Positions 38,301 through 46,398 of a stretch of DNA of 47,779 nucleotides are shown in pieces. The position numbers and the translations under genes are program-made. Origin of the DNA: a virus; the IMG/VR virus record IMGVR_UViG_3300046471_000223, positions 1 to 47,779 of that record. One strand, given 5' to 3'. The notes under the pieces are model-generated. The model did not search any database, was not told where the DNA came from, and saw only the letters and a program-made list of their open reading frames with translations. How positions within the stretch are numbered: position 1 is the stretch's first letter; the number at the start of each line of letters is the position of its first letter.

Positions 38301-41300
38301 CTGTCGTTGTTTCGGCGAACGGATTGGCGGCGCGCGTTACTACCGCAGAAACAAAGATCACCAACATCGAAGGCGTGAACACCGCGCAAGCGACCTCGAT
38401 CACTGGCCTGACGACGTCGTTGGCGACCACAAACGGCAACGTGACAACTGCCCAGAACGCGGCCAACGCTGCTAACACATTGGCGGGCGGTAAGGGCAAG
38501 GTTCTGTATCAGACCGCCACGCCTGCGGCTGCAGACCAGCTATCACAAAACCTGTGGATCGATATAACCAACGGCGCGAACACCCCCAAGCGCTGGAACG
38601 GATCGGTCTGGGCCGCTGTGACTGACAAGGCAGCAACTGACGCCGCTGCGGCTGCTGCAAGCGCGCTGGCGCAGGTGGCAACAAAGGCCGAGGCGTCCGC
38701 AGTTAACAGCCTGACAACTCGCGTCACGCAAGCAGAGGGCACGATCACAGCTCAGGGTGATTCGATCACTGGCCTGACAACCGCCATCGCGGGCAAGGCC
38801 GATTCGACCACTGTCACGAACCTGACCAACACCGTGACGCAGCAAGGGACGGCGATCACAGCGCAGGGAACGGCGATCACTGGCATCACTGCCAGCCTGG
38901 GCGACCTGGGCGGGCAAAACCTGTTCTACAACCCGTCGTTCGACTATCTGCTGGCTGGCGGATCGACAACCATTGCTGACGGCTTCGCCGTGGGCGTGTC
39001 CTCGGGCTCTACCGGCGTCGCAAGCGTTGTTCCTTCAACCCTGGATACCAAAGGCAAGGCGCAGCGCCTCGACATCACTACCACTGCTTCGTCCTATGTC
39101 GACCTGACCACCAGCGGCGCTCGGCGACCGGTAGCAATCCCTGGGCAAAGCATCATGCTTTCCATCTACTTCCGTGCAACGGCTGGCCTTGCCGTGCGGA
39201 TGTATATGCAGACTGTCAACTCGGCAGGCGCGACCTTTGCCACGCGCACAGGCGCAACCGTTGTCGCAACGGGCGAATGGCAACGTATCACCCTAGACTA
39301 TGCGAACCTGCCTGCAAACACCGTGTCGATCAACACGATTTTTCGCGCGGGCGGTGCTCTCGGCGGATCGGTTCTGTCGGGCTTCGTCGAATGGGATCGC
39401 GCACAGCTACAGATCGGAACAGTCGTCACAGGCTGGCAGGACAACACTGGGACGCTAAGCACGGACGTGGCCGCCACTGCGACCTCGGTCACGACTCTGA
39501 CTGGCCGCGTCTCGACGGTCGAGGGCACCGTAACAAGCCAAGGTTCGGCGATCACGAACCTGCAAAACGCTCTGCCAGGCAAAGCCGACGCCTCCGCCGT
39601 GACCGCGCTGACCACCCGCGTGACCACTGCCGAGGGCACGATCTCGAGCCAGGGTTCGGCGATCACAAGCCTGACCAATACCGTTAACGGAAAAGCCGAC
39701 GCCTCGACCGTATCCACGCTGTCGAACACTGTCACGGCGCAGGGCAACACCATTACCGCGCAAGGGACCGCGATCACTGGCATCACGGCAAGCCTGGGGG
39801 ACATCGGCTGCCAAAACCTGCTGTTCAACCCATCGTTTGACGTGCTCGGCACGGTCGCAGGATCTGCAAGCGGCTGGAGCCACGGCACTACAGGCGGCGC
39901 ACTGCGCACGCCGTCGCTGGTCACTTCGACGCTTGACACTGCGGGCAAGGCGCAGCGCCTGGACGTTACAGGCATGAACGCTACCAACGCCTACGCACAG
40001 ATGTACATCGCGACCGGCAAGCTGCCAGCCTGCGTCGAGGCTCAATCAATCGCTGGCTCGACCTACGTGCGAGGCACTGTCGGTTTCACTTTGCGGTTCT
40101 TTCTCGAGTTTTGGGATACCGGCGTCGTCAACTTGCTGCAACGCACCACCGAATCAGCCCTCGTAATGACGGGCGATTGGCAGCGCGTGAGCAAGATCGC
40201 CGTAGCTCCTGCCGGGACCGCCGCTGTTCAGTTCCTATTCCGCATGTTCGGCACCGCGTCGGTATCGGCTGGGTTCTTCGAGTTCGACCGCGCACAGGCT
40301 CAGCTCAGCACGGTCGTGAGCGGCTGGCAGGACAACACCGGCACCATCGTTGCCGACGTCGCAGCGCAGGCAACCGCGACCACCGCCCTGACTGGCCGCG
40401 TCACAACCGTAGAGGGAACCGTCAGCACTCAGTCGAGCCAGATCACGGCGCTGACAAACAATTTGACGAACAGCGGCGGCGACAACCTGCTACCGAACAG
40501 CTCGTTCGAGGATATGGCGACCACTCTCCGCCCTAAATACTGGCAAGTGGGCGGGAGCGTCTCGTGGACCGATTCCGTTCCTGCTTCGCCGCTGACCTTG
40601 AGCACGCAGTCGTATCGCGCTACGTCTGCGGCGGCGGTTCCGGTTGCGGGAACGCTTGAAATTCGATTCAACACCGCAGAGGGTCCACGTCCGAAAGTCA
40701 CTGGCGGCAACACTTACACGCTCAGCTCTTTCATCCGCGGATCGGCTGGCGGATTCCGTATCTCGATGTACATTCAGTTCATGAACGCGGCAGGGACAGT
40801 GCTCAGTACGCCGTCGCTGGCCGAAACCCTCGTGACTGACACGTTCACGCGTTACACACTGACTGGCGTCGCTCCTGCGCTTGCTGTGAGCGCGAACGTG
40901 TACGCCGTGCGGATCTTTAACCGCACTGCCGCCGCCGCCGATATGTTCGTCGAAGTCGACAACGTCCAGTTTCAAGAAGGCCCGGTCGCGACCGCGTATA
41001 GCCCTGCCATCAAGGTCGCAATCGACGCGCAGTCCGCCGCAACTGCCGCGCTGACGTCCATCGTCACGCAGCACGGGACTGACATCACCAGCGCATCGAC
41101 GCGCGTCACCAACCTGGAAAACAGCGTAAACAACGCTACGACCGGCCTGGCGACCAGAGCGAGCAGCGCTGCGCTTGATTCCCTGACGTCAACTGTGACC
41201 ACTCAGGGCGGCAACATCACCAGCGCGACAAACCGTGTGACGACCCTCGAGAACAGCGTGAACAACGCCTCGACCGGTCTCGCCACAAAGGCAAGCAGCA

Positions 41301-42610
41301 CCGCCCTTAACACGCTGTCGGGCACCGTGACCACTCAGGGCAACACGATCACGTCGCAAGGGACCGCGATCACGAACCTGACCAACACGGTCAATAGCAG
41401 CACTGACGGACTGGCAACGAAGGCAAGCGCCGCAGCGCTGACCGCCGTGACCAGTCGAGTGACTGCCGTCGAGGGCGTCAACACGAGCCAGTCGACCAGC
41501 ATCACGAACCTGACGAACTCGATCAATTCGATTCAGGGCGATCTGAATGGCGCGGAACTGGATGCCGCGCCGGGAGCAAACTGGAACTTCGACGGCTCTG
41601 CGGAGAGCTGGAGCGCTGTGAACGCCTCGGTTGCCTACCTGGCTCCAACTAGCGTTCGAGTTACTGCAAGTACCGCAAACCCTGTCGTCCAGCGCGGCAG
41701 CTTGTCGATTGATGGCCGCTTGTTCAATGTGATCAGGATGAAAGTCACCCGTCGCACCGCGAACGCTGCGGACTGGACAGGAAACTGCTATTACGCGACC
41801 GCAGGGCATGGAATCAGTGCAAGTTATTACAAAGCAGCGGCAAACCCGAACCTCGCCGTAGACCAAAGCGGCATAGTTGAATGGGATATGTCGACGCTGA
41901 CTGCGGGCGGGGCTGATTGGGTGAATAGCACCGCAACCAACATCCGTTTCGATCTCGGCTCGCGAACTGACAGCGTGTTCGATATCGACTGGATTGTGGT
42001 CGGACGCAAGGGGCCTGGGGCATCGAGCCAAGCGCTCGCGTCGCTGTCTTCGACGGTAACGCAGCAGGGCGCCACGCTGACATCCCAGGCGTCGCAGATC
42101 ACGAACCTGAATGCCACTGTCGGAAATCAAGGCGTGGCCATTCAGACTCAGGCTACCGCCATCGCCGACACCGCAGGTAAGGTTTCGGGCTCCTACGTTG
42201 TGAAAATGCAGGCCATGAACGATGGTCGCCTGTTCGCGGCTGGCTTTGCCCTCGGCCTGGATAACAGCGCCGGGCCGACTCAGTCGCAGTTCATCGTCAG
42301 CGCGGACAGATTTGGCGTGCTCAATGCCGACCTGAACGGCACGGTCACCTCGCCCTTCATCATTGAGGGGGGGCAAGTGTTTATATCCGACGCTGTGATC
42401 AAGAAGGCGACGATCACCAATGCTTTGGTCGGGCAGGCGGTTAACTCGCTTGCGATGACGAACTTTGGAGAGCCAGTAATGACTTCGAACTACTCTGACG
42501 GCAGCCAAGTTATGCGCAGCCGAACCAAAGCGAATACTTATACGCTGAGCAATTCGACCGGTTTTTATTTGGTCGACTCGAACGTGGTCGTCGTAGAACT
42601 AAGCATGTGA
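35384..42610 (+). CDS. J: giant tail tip / host specificity protein J
   Basis: At 2408 residues this is more than twice lambda J (1132). Residues 1-600 are the conserved J core (HGAKGGSTTPKSPTEATDSL, GEFDGVPTAKDIHLDNTPIE, ITFGICTEDRFGLGKRIKPF, GMTYWAQGQLVMQADMPR). Residues 605-820 hold two fibronectin III domains. From about 860 to 2270 coiled-coil segments with repeats of T..G..IT alternate with at least three beta-sandwich modules starting QNLFYNPSF (about 1177), QNLLFNPSF (1476) and DNLLPNSSF (1700), plus a fourth at about 2060 (ANWNFDGSAESWS). The last 140 residues form the C-terminal tip domain. The modules look like carbohydrate-binding domains, so the receptor may be surface sugar. Confidence 0.9.
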   Translation: MGAAQQLDIHGAKGGSTTPKSPTEATDSLRSTNLAKILIAVGEGEFDGVPTAKDIHLDNTPIEDVNGNVNFPNVKWEWRSGSVEQSYIPGIPSVENETTVNVELRNDAPWVRSITNVQLSAVRVRLAWPALQQQDDEGNVGGYRIEYAIDIATDGGAYQQALSEAVDGKTTTRYERSRRVDLPVATTGWQIRVRRITANQKTNKVADTMLVAGLTEVIDKKLRYPNTALLYIEFDAEQFTNIPAVTVDCKAKKWQVPSNYDPVARTYTGVWDGTFKEDWTNNAAWITFGICTEDRFGLGKRIKPFMVDKWELYRIAQYCDVMVSNGVGGQEPRFLCDMNIQGKSDAWGLLRDISAIYRGMTYWAQGQLVMQADMPRAQDFDYVFTRANVIDGKFSYGSASSKTRYTRAIVSYDNPANNYDTDVIPYADPDLQRRFGDKPVEISAIGCTRASEAQRRGKWAVLTNNFDRTVSFKTGMEGAIPLPGYIIPIADSLLAGREIGGRISAVAGRVVTLDRDTQAKAGDRLIINLPSGKAEARTVQSVAGRAVTVTTAYSETPVAQLQWAIDADDLAIPLYRVMSTKRTTEGDYEITALQYEPSKFAAIDTGARLEERPISVIPITVVPAPASVTLTSTSAVSQGIAVTTMTIAWPAVSGAVAYDVEWRKDNGNWISVQRTGMTNVDITGIYSGGYLARVRAVSAYDITSVWKSSNLTQLNGKEGLPPAVTSLTTTSLLFGIGLKWTFPAGAEDTQRTEIWYSQSPTLETATKLADLSYPQSDYSLQQLKAAITLFFWARLVDRSGNVGPWYPAGNGVAGQTSSDADAVLDLLVGQITESQLGQELLSDIQTGGSGPGSISERLNEITGEVDDLGDQSIAIRDNLQSQITSVNGTLTSVKNDLQGQITAANTNLTSVKNNLQGQIDAVKLTADALTYVPTKTYAVGDTTRVGQRLYQALQAVPVNTSPPNATYWLDVGSVVVSANGLAARVTTAETKITNIEGVNTAQATSITGLTTSLATTNGNVTTAQNAANAANTLAGGKGKVLYQTATPAAADQLSQNLWIDITNGANTPKRWNGSVWAAVTDKAATDAAAAAASALAQVATKAEASAVNSLTTRVTQAEGTITAQGDSITGLTTAIAGKADSTTVTNLTNTVTQQGTAITAQGTAITGITASLGDLGGQNLFYNPSFDYLLAGGSTTIADGFAVGVSSGSTGVASVVPSTLDTKGKAQRLDITTTASSYVDLTTSGARRPVAIPGQSIMLSIYFRATAGLAVRMYMQTVNSAGATFATRTGATVVATGEWQRITLDYANLPANTVSINTIFRAGGALGGSVLSGFVEWDRAQLQIGTVVTGWQDNTGTLSTDVAATATSVTTLTGRVSTVEGTVTSQGSAITNLQNALPGKADASAVTALTTRVTTAEGTISSQGSAITSLTNTVNGKADASTVSTLSNTVTAQGNTITAQGTAITGITASLGDIGCQNLLFNPSFDVLGTVAGSASGWSHGTTGGALRTPSLVTSTLDTAGKAQRLDVTGMNATNAYAQMYIATGKLPACVEAQSIAGSTYVRGTVGFTLRFFLEFWDTGVVNLLQRTTESALVMTGDWQRVSKIAVAPAGTAAVQFLFRMFGTASVSAGFFEFDRAQAQLSTVVSGWQDNTGTIVADVAAQATATTALTGRVTTVEGTVSTQSSQITALTNNLTNSGGDNLLPNSSFEDMATTLRPKYWQVGGSVSWTDSVPASPLTLSTQSYRATSAAAVPVAGTLEIRFNTAEGPRPKVTGGNTYTLSSFIRGSAGGFRISMYIQFMNAAGTVLSTPSLAETLVTDTFTRYTLTGVAPALAVSANVYAVRIFNRTAAAADMFVEVDNVQFQEGPVATAYSPAIKVAIDAQSAATAALTSIVTQHGTDITSASTRVTNLENSVNNATTGLATRASSAALDSLTSTVTTQGGNITSATNRVTTLENSVNNASTGLATKASSTALNTLSGTVTTQGNTITSQGTAITNLTNTVNSSTDGLATKASAAALTAVTSRVTAVEGVNTSQSTSITNLTNSINSIQGDLNGAELDAAPGANWNFDGSAESWSAVNASVAYLAPTSVRVTASTANPVVQRGSLSIDGRLFNVIRMKVTRRTANAADWTGNCYYATAGHGISASYYKAAANPNLAVDQSGIVEWDMSTLTAGGADWVNSTATNIRFDLGSRTDSVFDIDWIVVGRKGPGASSQALASLSSTVTQQGATLTSQASQITNLNATVGNQGVAIQTQATAIADTAGKVSGSYVVKMQAMNDGRLFAAGFALGLDNSAGPTQSQFIVSADRFGVLNADLNGTVTSPFIIEGGQVFISDAVIKKATITNALVGQAVNSLAMTNFGEPVMTSNYSDGSQVMRSRTKANTYTLSNSTGFYLVDSNVVVVELSM
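38820..40440 (+). repeat. duplicated coiled-coil plus beta-sandwich unit inside J
   Basis: The DNA from about 38820 (CTGACCAACACCGTGACGCA) and from about 39720 share long stretches of near identity across ITGITASLGD..G.QNL..NPSFD, and again near GWQDNTGT at 39436 and 40327. The unit is about 900 bases. This is a tandem duplication with later divergence. Confidence 0.65.
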
Positions 42611-42619
42611 GGTTTATCG

Positions 42620-42892
42620 ATGGCGCTGAGAATTCGAAGAAAGGACACCGGTGCGGTTATCCTCGAGATAACCGATCGTCTAACTCGGCTGATTGGCACT
42701 TTGTCAATCAGCGGAAGCAACAGCTATACGTTTCCAGCAGCGGAGGGGGCACCGTTCTTTTATGTGCGGTATCCCTCGAACGTGGATCAAAACAATACAG
42801 CAGCATCAATCACTCTTGGGGGCGCTGGTAACAGAGTTCTCAGCTGGGTGGACGCGACACCTGGAACGCAGATCGTTGTGGGGCTCTACTGA
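42620..42892 (+). CDS. small tail tip accessory protein (DUF6453-like)
   Basis: The 90-residue product (MALRIRRKDTGAVILEITDR, LIGTLSISGSNSYTFPAAEG, GGAGNRVLSWVDATPGTQIV) is an all-beta domain. It follows J after nine bases and overlaps the next gene by one base. Such short proteins after J in Pseudomonas phages probably decorate the tip and affect host range. Confidence 0.65.
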   Translation: MALRIRRKDTGAVILEITDRLTRLIGTLSISGSNSYTFPAAEGAPFFYVRYPSNVDQNNTAASITLGGAGNRVLSWVDATPGTQIVVGLY

Positions 42893-43590
42893 TGGCCGTC
42901 GCAAGGTTCAGGAACGCTAATAACGTCCTCACGATTGATCAGGATTATTTCAATCTGGCGTTACGCTCTCGCGGAGTGGTGACGACTGGCGCGGTCCAGC
43001 CGGCGAGCGGCTGCTCTTTCGTAATGCTCACGCTCCCGCACGATCAGAGCGTGCTGGCGTTAAGCAGCGCTGGCCCTGTCTGCGTGCTATACACGGCCTA
43101 TGGATCTGGCTCGGTGACGTACACCCTGTACGCGCAGGGCGCGAACGTGGCTATCGAGTATTTCAACTTCGACTTGCCAGAGTACACAGCTGTGAACGCT
43201 GCGGATGGGAAAATGATTATCCGCAGGCCCGGTGATGGCCGCGTGGCATTCGACTCGCGAATCCCATATATCCGCGTGATCGACTTTATTGCACAGAGCC
43301 TCCACGACAGCACGCCGAATCCTTACACCACCTCATACCCTGGAAAGAAGGTTGCGATCATTCAGGCAAAAAGAGGTTATGAACTGCGGAGTGAAGTTGC
43401 AGGTGTTGGCCCACCGCCCCTGCCGGTGGTAGTTGCGGCCGTCTCTTCGTTCTTCAAGGCTACTGGCTCAACATCAACCATATATAAAGGTATAAACTAC
43501 TCATCGTTCAATACGACGACGGACTTTGTCACTTATAATACTCAAAGCCTTGAAGTGTTTTCGATAGTTATCGATGTTACAAACTTTTAA
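42892..43590 (+). CDS. tail tip/fibre accessory protein
   Basis: The 232-residue product (MAVARFRNANNVLTIDQDYF, LALRSRGVVTTG, YGSGSVTYTLYAQGANVAIE, DGKMIIRRPGDGRVAFDSRI) is a beta-rich phage tail protein of the kind that follows J. The C-terminal third (residues 170-232) is more AT-rich and polar, and may be a variable receptor-contact end. It starts on the last base of the previous gene. Confidence 0.65.
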   Translation: MAVARFRNANNVLTIDQDYFNLALRSRGVVTTGAVQPASGCSFVMLTLPHDQSVLALSSAGPVCVLYTAYGSGSVTYTLYAQGANVAIEYFNFDLPEYTAVNAADGKMIIRRPGDGRVAFDSRIPYIRVIDFIAQSLHDSTPNPYTTSYPGKKVAIIQAKRGYELRSEVAGVGPPPLPVVVAAVSSFFKATGSTSTIYKGINYSSFNTTTDFVTYNTQSLEVFSIVIDVTNF

Positions 43591-43606
43591 CCACCGGAGA
43601 AACACC

Positions 43607-43831
43607 ATGCCTTTCATTGTCATCAACTCCAGCAACGCCTTTGATCCATCCAACCAAGTCGAATACGCGACTGCTGACGATGCCGACACCAAAGCTCGCG
43701 AACTGCTGCAGGCCAACCCTCAGGCAAGCGTACGGACCGCCCAGTTGCTGAACACCTACTCCGCGAAGGTGACCATCACCTCGAAAGCGGTACCCGAGGC
43801 GCCGGCCGCGCAAGAGCCCGCCACGGCATAA
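43607..43831 (+). CDS. 74-residue tail-end hypothetical protein
   Basis: GGAGAAA precedes the ATG. The product (MPFIVINSSNAFDPSNQVEY, ATADDADTKARELLQANPQA, YSAKVTITSKAVPEAPAAQE) is a compact alpha/beta domain with a disordered alanine/proline tail. It is the last gene of the main tail block and is followed by a terminator. Confidence 0.6.
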   Translation: MPFIVINSSNAFDPSNQVEYATADDADTKARELLQANPQASVRTAQLLNTYSAKVTITSKAVPEAPAAQEPATA

Positions 43832-43849
43832 CCGCTGCCGATCACCGAT

Positions 43850-43873
43850 GCCCGCCATGTGCGGGCTTTTTTT
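43850..43873 (+). terminator. intrinsic terminator at end of tail block
   Basis: GCCCGC and GCGGGC pair around CATGT and are followed by seven T. Confidence 0.85.
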
Positions 43874-43912
43874 ATGCGGCTTCAGTTGTCTGCTATTCCT
43901 CAAAGATCCCAC

Positions 43913-44413
43913 CTACCGCTCACGAAGATTGCCTACGGCCTTTAAAAAAGCCGCATCAAGGAGTTTTATCGAGGCTGCTATCAAGTTCTCCAACTCGTTT
44001 TGCAACGCCGAGTCGCTCCCTTTATCTGGGGCGGGATTCAATATATGCGCCGCGTTGGAGATAGCTTGGGCAGAAGCTTGAAGACTTACTCTTAGTGGGT
44101 CGAACAGATCATGCATAGACTTGCGATCAGGGTGGCCGTCAATGTAGCTATCGGGTTCGATTAGCAGCAATGTACGTTTTGCCACCACTGATTGATGATA
44201 AGGGCCTGGAGCTGGCTTGGTGAGCAGGAACAATAGGTCAACGCCCGCGACGCCGACCCTTTGCAGATAGTCAGCTTTAGGGTTACGCCACCCGCTTTCG
44301 TAATGGCCCTGCGCGTTAGGTTCAACGCCACCAATTCTTGCGAAATTAGCTTGAGTGAGGCCTAGCCTGGTTCGTTCTTTCCGTAACCGTAATCCGAAAT
44401 CTTTCACGAGCAT
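43913..44413 (-). CDS. second XRE-family repressor, cargo gene
   Basis: The start at 44413 gives a 166-residue protein: residues 3-70 are a helix-turn-helix (VKDFGLRLRKERTRLGLTQA, FARIGGVEPNAQGHYESGWR, YLQRVGVAGVDLLFLLT), and residues 80-166 are a helical domain with no peptidase motif. It is encoded against the late operon, between two terminators. A 28-base palindrome lies 15 bases before the start codon, probably its own operator. It may control the endolysin block or another prophage, or act as an immunity factor. Confidence 0.75.
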   Translation of the reverse strand: MLVKDFGLRLRKERTRLGLTQANFARIGGVEPNAQGHYESGWRNPKADYLQRVGVAGVDLLFLLTKPAPGPYHQSVVAKRTLLLIEPDSYIDGHPDRKSMHDLFDPLRVSLQASAQAISNAAHILNPAPDKGSDSALQNELENLIAASIKLLDAAFLKAVGNLRER

Positions 44414-44427
44414 ACTCCTGCGAAATC

Positions 44428-44455
44428 CACTCAATTTCGTTCTCGAAAGAAAGTG
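44428..44455. promoter_or_regulatory. palindromic operator of the orphan XRE gene
   Basis: CACT...TTTCG-TTCT-CGAAA...AGTG: nine of twelve possible pairs match around one centre (44441.5). It lies just upstream of the XRE start. The sequence is unrelated to the CI operators, so this regulator has its own target. Confidence 0.65.
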
Positions 44456-44546
44456 TGATGGGGGCTGGAGCACGAGGTTCTCAGAGATAAGCCACTGCCT
44501 CGCACGAGGTTGACCAGTAACCATAGTCTGTATTCAGAAATTTGTT

Positions 44547-44570
44547 GCCCGCCCAGTGCGGGCTTTTTTT
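44547..44570 (+). terminator. intrinsic terminator before the endolysin gene
   Basis: GCCCGC and GCGGGC pair around CCAGT, with seven T following. CGCCTGGAGAAAACTGAAC and the endolysin start come next, the same layout as before genes I and J. Confidence 0.85.
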
Positions 44571-44589
44571 CGCCTGGAGAAAACTGAAC

Positions 44590-45030
44590 ATGGCCGCTCG
44601 CGGAATCCGCAATAACAACCCTGGGAACATTGATTACAACGCGCGCAATGACTGGGTGGGTCAGCTCAAGCCAGATCCGGCGATCGAGAAACGCTTCGCG
44701 CGCTTCGACACGCCCGAAAACGGGGTTCGCGCCTTGGGCAAACTGTTACTGGCCTATCGCGGCAAGGACGGCATGCCGAGTGTGGGTGGGCCTGGTATCG
44801 ACACCATTCACGAAACGATCAACCGCTGGGCCCCCTCGGTGGAGAACAACACCTGCGCCTATGTGAAGGCAGTGGCCAAGGCCGCCGGCGTTGATCCGGA
44901 TCAGCGCATTGATATTCGCGATCGGCGGATTCTGACCGCTGTTGTCACCGGGATCATCGAGCACGAGAACGGCGGCAACCCGTATGCGCCGGCGGTGATC
45001 GCCGAGGGTGTGCGGCGGGCATTGGTATGA
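44590..45030 (+). CDS. endolysin (PRD1 P5/Pseudomonas phage lytic enzyme family)
   Basis: The 146-residue product starts MAARGIRNNNPGNIDYNARN, then GQLKPDPAIEKRFARFDTPE and NGVRALGKLLLAYRGKDGMP, GIDTIHETINRWAPSVENNT, DIRDRRILTAVVTGIIEHEN. RGIRNNNPGNI is the hallmark of this peptidoglycan hydrolase group in Pseudomonas phages and pyocins. No signal peptide, so it needs the holin. It is overlapped by the second spanin gene, forming a lysis cassette at the far end of the late operon. Confidence 0.8.
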   Translation: MAARGIRNNNPGNIDYNARNDWVGQLKPDPAIEKRFARFDTPENGVRALGKLLLAYRGKDGMPSVGGPGIDTIHETINRWAPSVENNTCAYVKAVAKAAGVDPDQRIDIRDRRILTAVVTGIIEHENGGNPYAPAVIAEGVRRALV

Positions 45031-45545
45031 CTCAGGATCAATTGAAGGTCATTGGGGTAATTCTGGTTGCGCTGGCGCTTGTTGCCGTCGGCGCGGCCGG
45101 GGCTTGGCTATGGCAGGCCAATGCTTACGGCAAAGTCATCGCCTCTAACGAGGCCGCTCGCCAGGCAGATATTGCGCTGCTCGCCACCGCTGGCGCCAAG
45201 CAGGCGAGGGAAGCGCTCGACAAACAACGGGACGCCGAGCGTGCGCTGGCTGACCTCGACACGAAACATCTTCAGGAAACGGACGCGCTCAATGCTAAAA
45301 ATGAAGATTTGCGCCGCGCTGTTGCTGACGGCACTCGCCGGCTGCGCATCGCGGGAAGTTGTCGTGCCTCTGGTGGCAACGTGTCCGGTACCGCCACCGC
45401 CTCTAGCCTAGGTGATGAGGGCGCCGTCGAGCTCTCTGCAGCAGCTGGACAAACGGTTTTCGATATCCGCGCCGGGATCATTGCTGATCAAACAGCCTTG
45501 AAGGCAGCGCAGGATTACATCAGAGAGGTTTGTCACCGACCCTAA
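45027..45545 (+). CDS. inner-membrane spanin (Rz-like), second copy
   Basis: It overlaps the endolysin by four bases. The 172-residue protein has one N-terminal membrane segment (VIGVILVALALVAVGAAGAW, about 8-28), a long periplasmic coiled coil (EALDKQRDAERALADLDTKH, ETDALNAKNEDLRRAVADGT) and a C-terminal domain ending YIREVCHRP. It matches the Phage_lysis (Rz) family. A complete Rz1-like gene is nested in the +1 frame. It is unlike the spanin at 14473 in sequence. Confidence 0.85.
   Translation: MTQDQLKVIGVILVALALVAVGAAGAWLWQANAYGKVIASNEAARQADIALLATAGAKQAREALDKQRDAERALADLDTKHLQETDALNAKNEDLRRAVADGTRRLRIAGSCRASGGNVSGTATASSLGDEGAVELSAAAGQTVFDIRAGIIADQTALKAAQDYIREVCHRP
45292..45411 (+). CDS. 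outer-membrane spanin lipoprotein (Rz1-like), nested, second copy
   Basis: The 39-residue product (MLKMKICAALLLTALAGCAS, then VVVPLVATCPVPPPPLA) has a signal with lipobox LAGC (Cys18) and a proline-rich mature part, the classic Rz1 form. It lies wholly inside the Rz-like gene in another frame. The start may also be the ATG at 45301. Confidence 0.8.
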   Translation: MLKMKICAALLLTALAGCASREVVVPLVATCPVPPPPLA

Positions 45546-45727
45546 ACTCGGAGCTCATGGATAGCGTCTCGCCGTTTGATTCGAATTGAAACCCTGCGCC
45601 CTTCGAGAAGCTTTTTCGCCTTGGCGATCGTTTCCTCAACGGTGCTCTCGAGAAGGATTGGCCGTCGTGACTTCGCGCGAAACAAAGCCCAATTACTTCC
45701 TACCTCTTCAATTCTGTAGCTTTCCAT
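45542..45727 (-). CDS. 61-residue hypothetical protein (DUF2188-like)
   Basis: The product (MESYRIEEVGSNWALFRAKS, ESTVEETIAKAKKLLEGRRV, SIRIKRRDAIHELRV) has the strand-helix-strand layout of DUF2188 proteins. It converges on the second spanin gene with a four-base overlap. It is probably cargo expressed from its own promoter; none is clear in the 200 bases upstream. Confidence 0.55.
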   Translation of the reverse strand: MESYRIEEVGSNWALFRAKSRRPILLESTVEETIAKAKKLLEGRRVSIRIKRRDAIHELRV

Positions 45728-45935
45728 GCCACGACCACCCCCAAATGTGCGCACCAAGCCGCGGCTGATACTCAGATAAAACGCCCCTTAAGCAAGTTCA
45801 CCAAGAATGATGAGTGAGCGTCGTGTTCGTCGCTAGGGATAATAAGGCTAGCCGTAAACTGGCGTGATGGACTTCCCAGGCTCGCAACGTCTTTTCGGTA
45901 ATCATGTGTTCTTCAGGGATGTTCCCTAGGGACGA

Positions 45936-46169
45936 TTAATCATGTGAGGGTTTTGCGAGGTTTTTCGAGGACGGGGCGGCTAGGCTGATTCTGTCCAATT
46001 CATGCCAAGGGTTGAATCGCTCAGCGGAATAGAGGCAGCCTGTCAGATGCTCAAAAGGGCGGCTCATATCTGCTTCGATCTGCGAGGCATGGCAGCTACG
46101 ACAACTGACTACGTTATTCTTTATACGCCAAGAAAAGTGCCAACGTAAGAGACGCTCCTGTGCATTCAT
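45936..46169 (-). CDS. small zinc-finger protein, paralogue A
   Basis: CGGAG lies before the ATG at 46169. The 77-residue product starts MNAQERLLRWHFSWRIKNNV and holds CRSCHASQIEAD followed by FEHLTGC: a CxxC-H...HxxxC arrangement for one zinc. It shares about half its residues with the gene at 46554-46769 in the same order and orientation. Function unknown. Confidence 0.65.
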   Translation of the reverse strand: MNAQERLLRWHFSWRIKNNVVSCRSCHASQIEADMSRPFEHLTGCLYSAERFNPWHELDRISLAAPSSKNLAKPSHD

Positions 46170-46398
46170 AGCAATCTCCGGCTCAACCTCGAAGCGGGAT
46201 TGATAAGTGATAGTAGAGATTCTCAATCCGAATGGATAGCGTGCATGCACGCGAGATGATCAGTGGGTGATCTTTCGGGGATGGGCCGGCAGTGCCTGAA
46301 AGGTTCAGAGCGCACGTTGATCACGGACTGACGGTTACCTAAGCGCCCGATAGGGAACAGTGAGGCACGTCATGGCCATCGACTCGTCTTGTAGCCAC

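Noticed and set aside
41189-42508. Minus-strand 439-codon frame opposite the end of J
   Set aside because: Repetitive Thr/Ala/Asn codons in J keep the reverse frame open; no family features or start site.
35370-44580. Repeated CCTGGAGAAAA before starts as a new regulatory motif
   Set aside because: Taken alone it is a good ribosome-binding site with a common flank; only its pairing with terminators is reported as notable.
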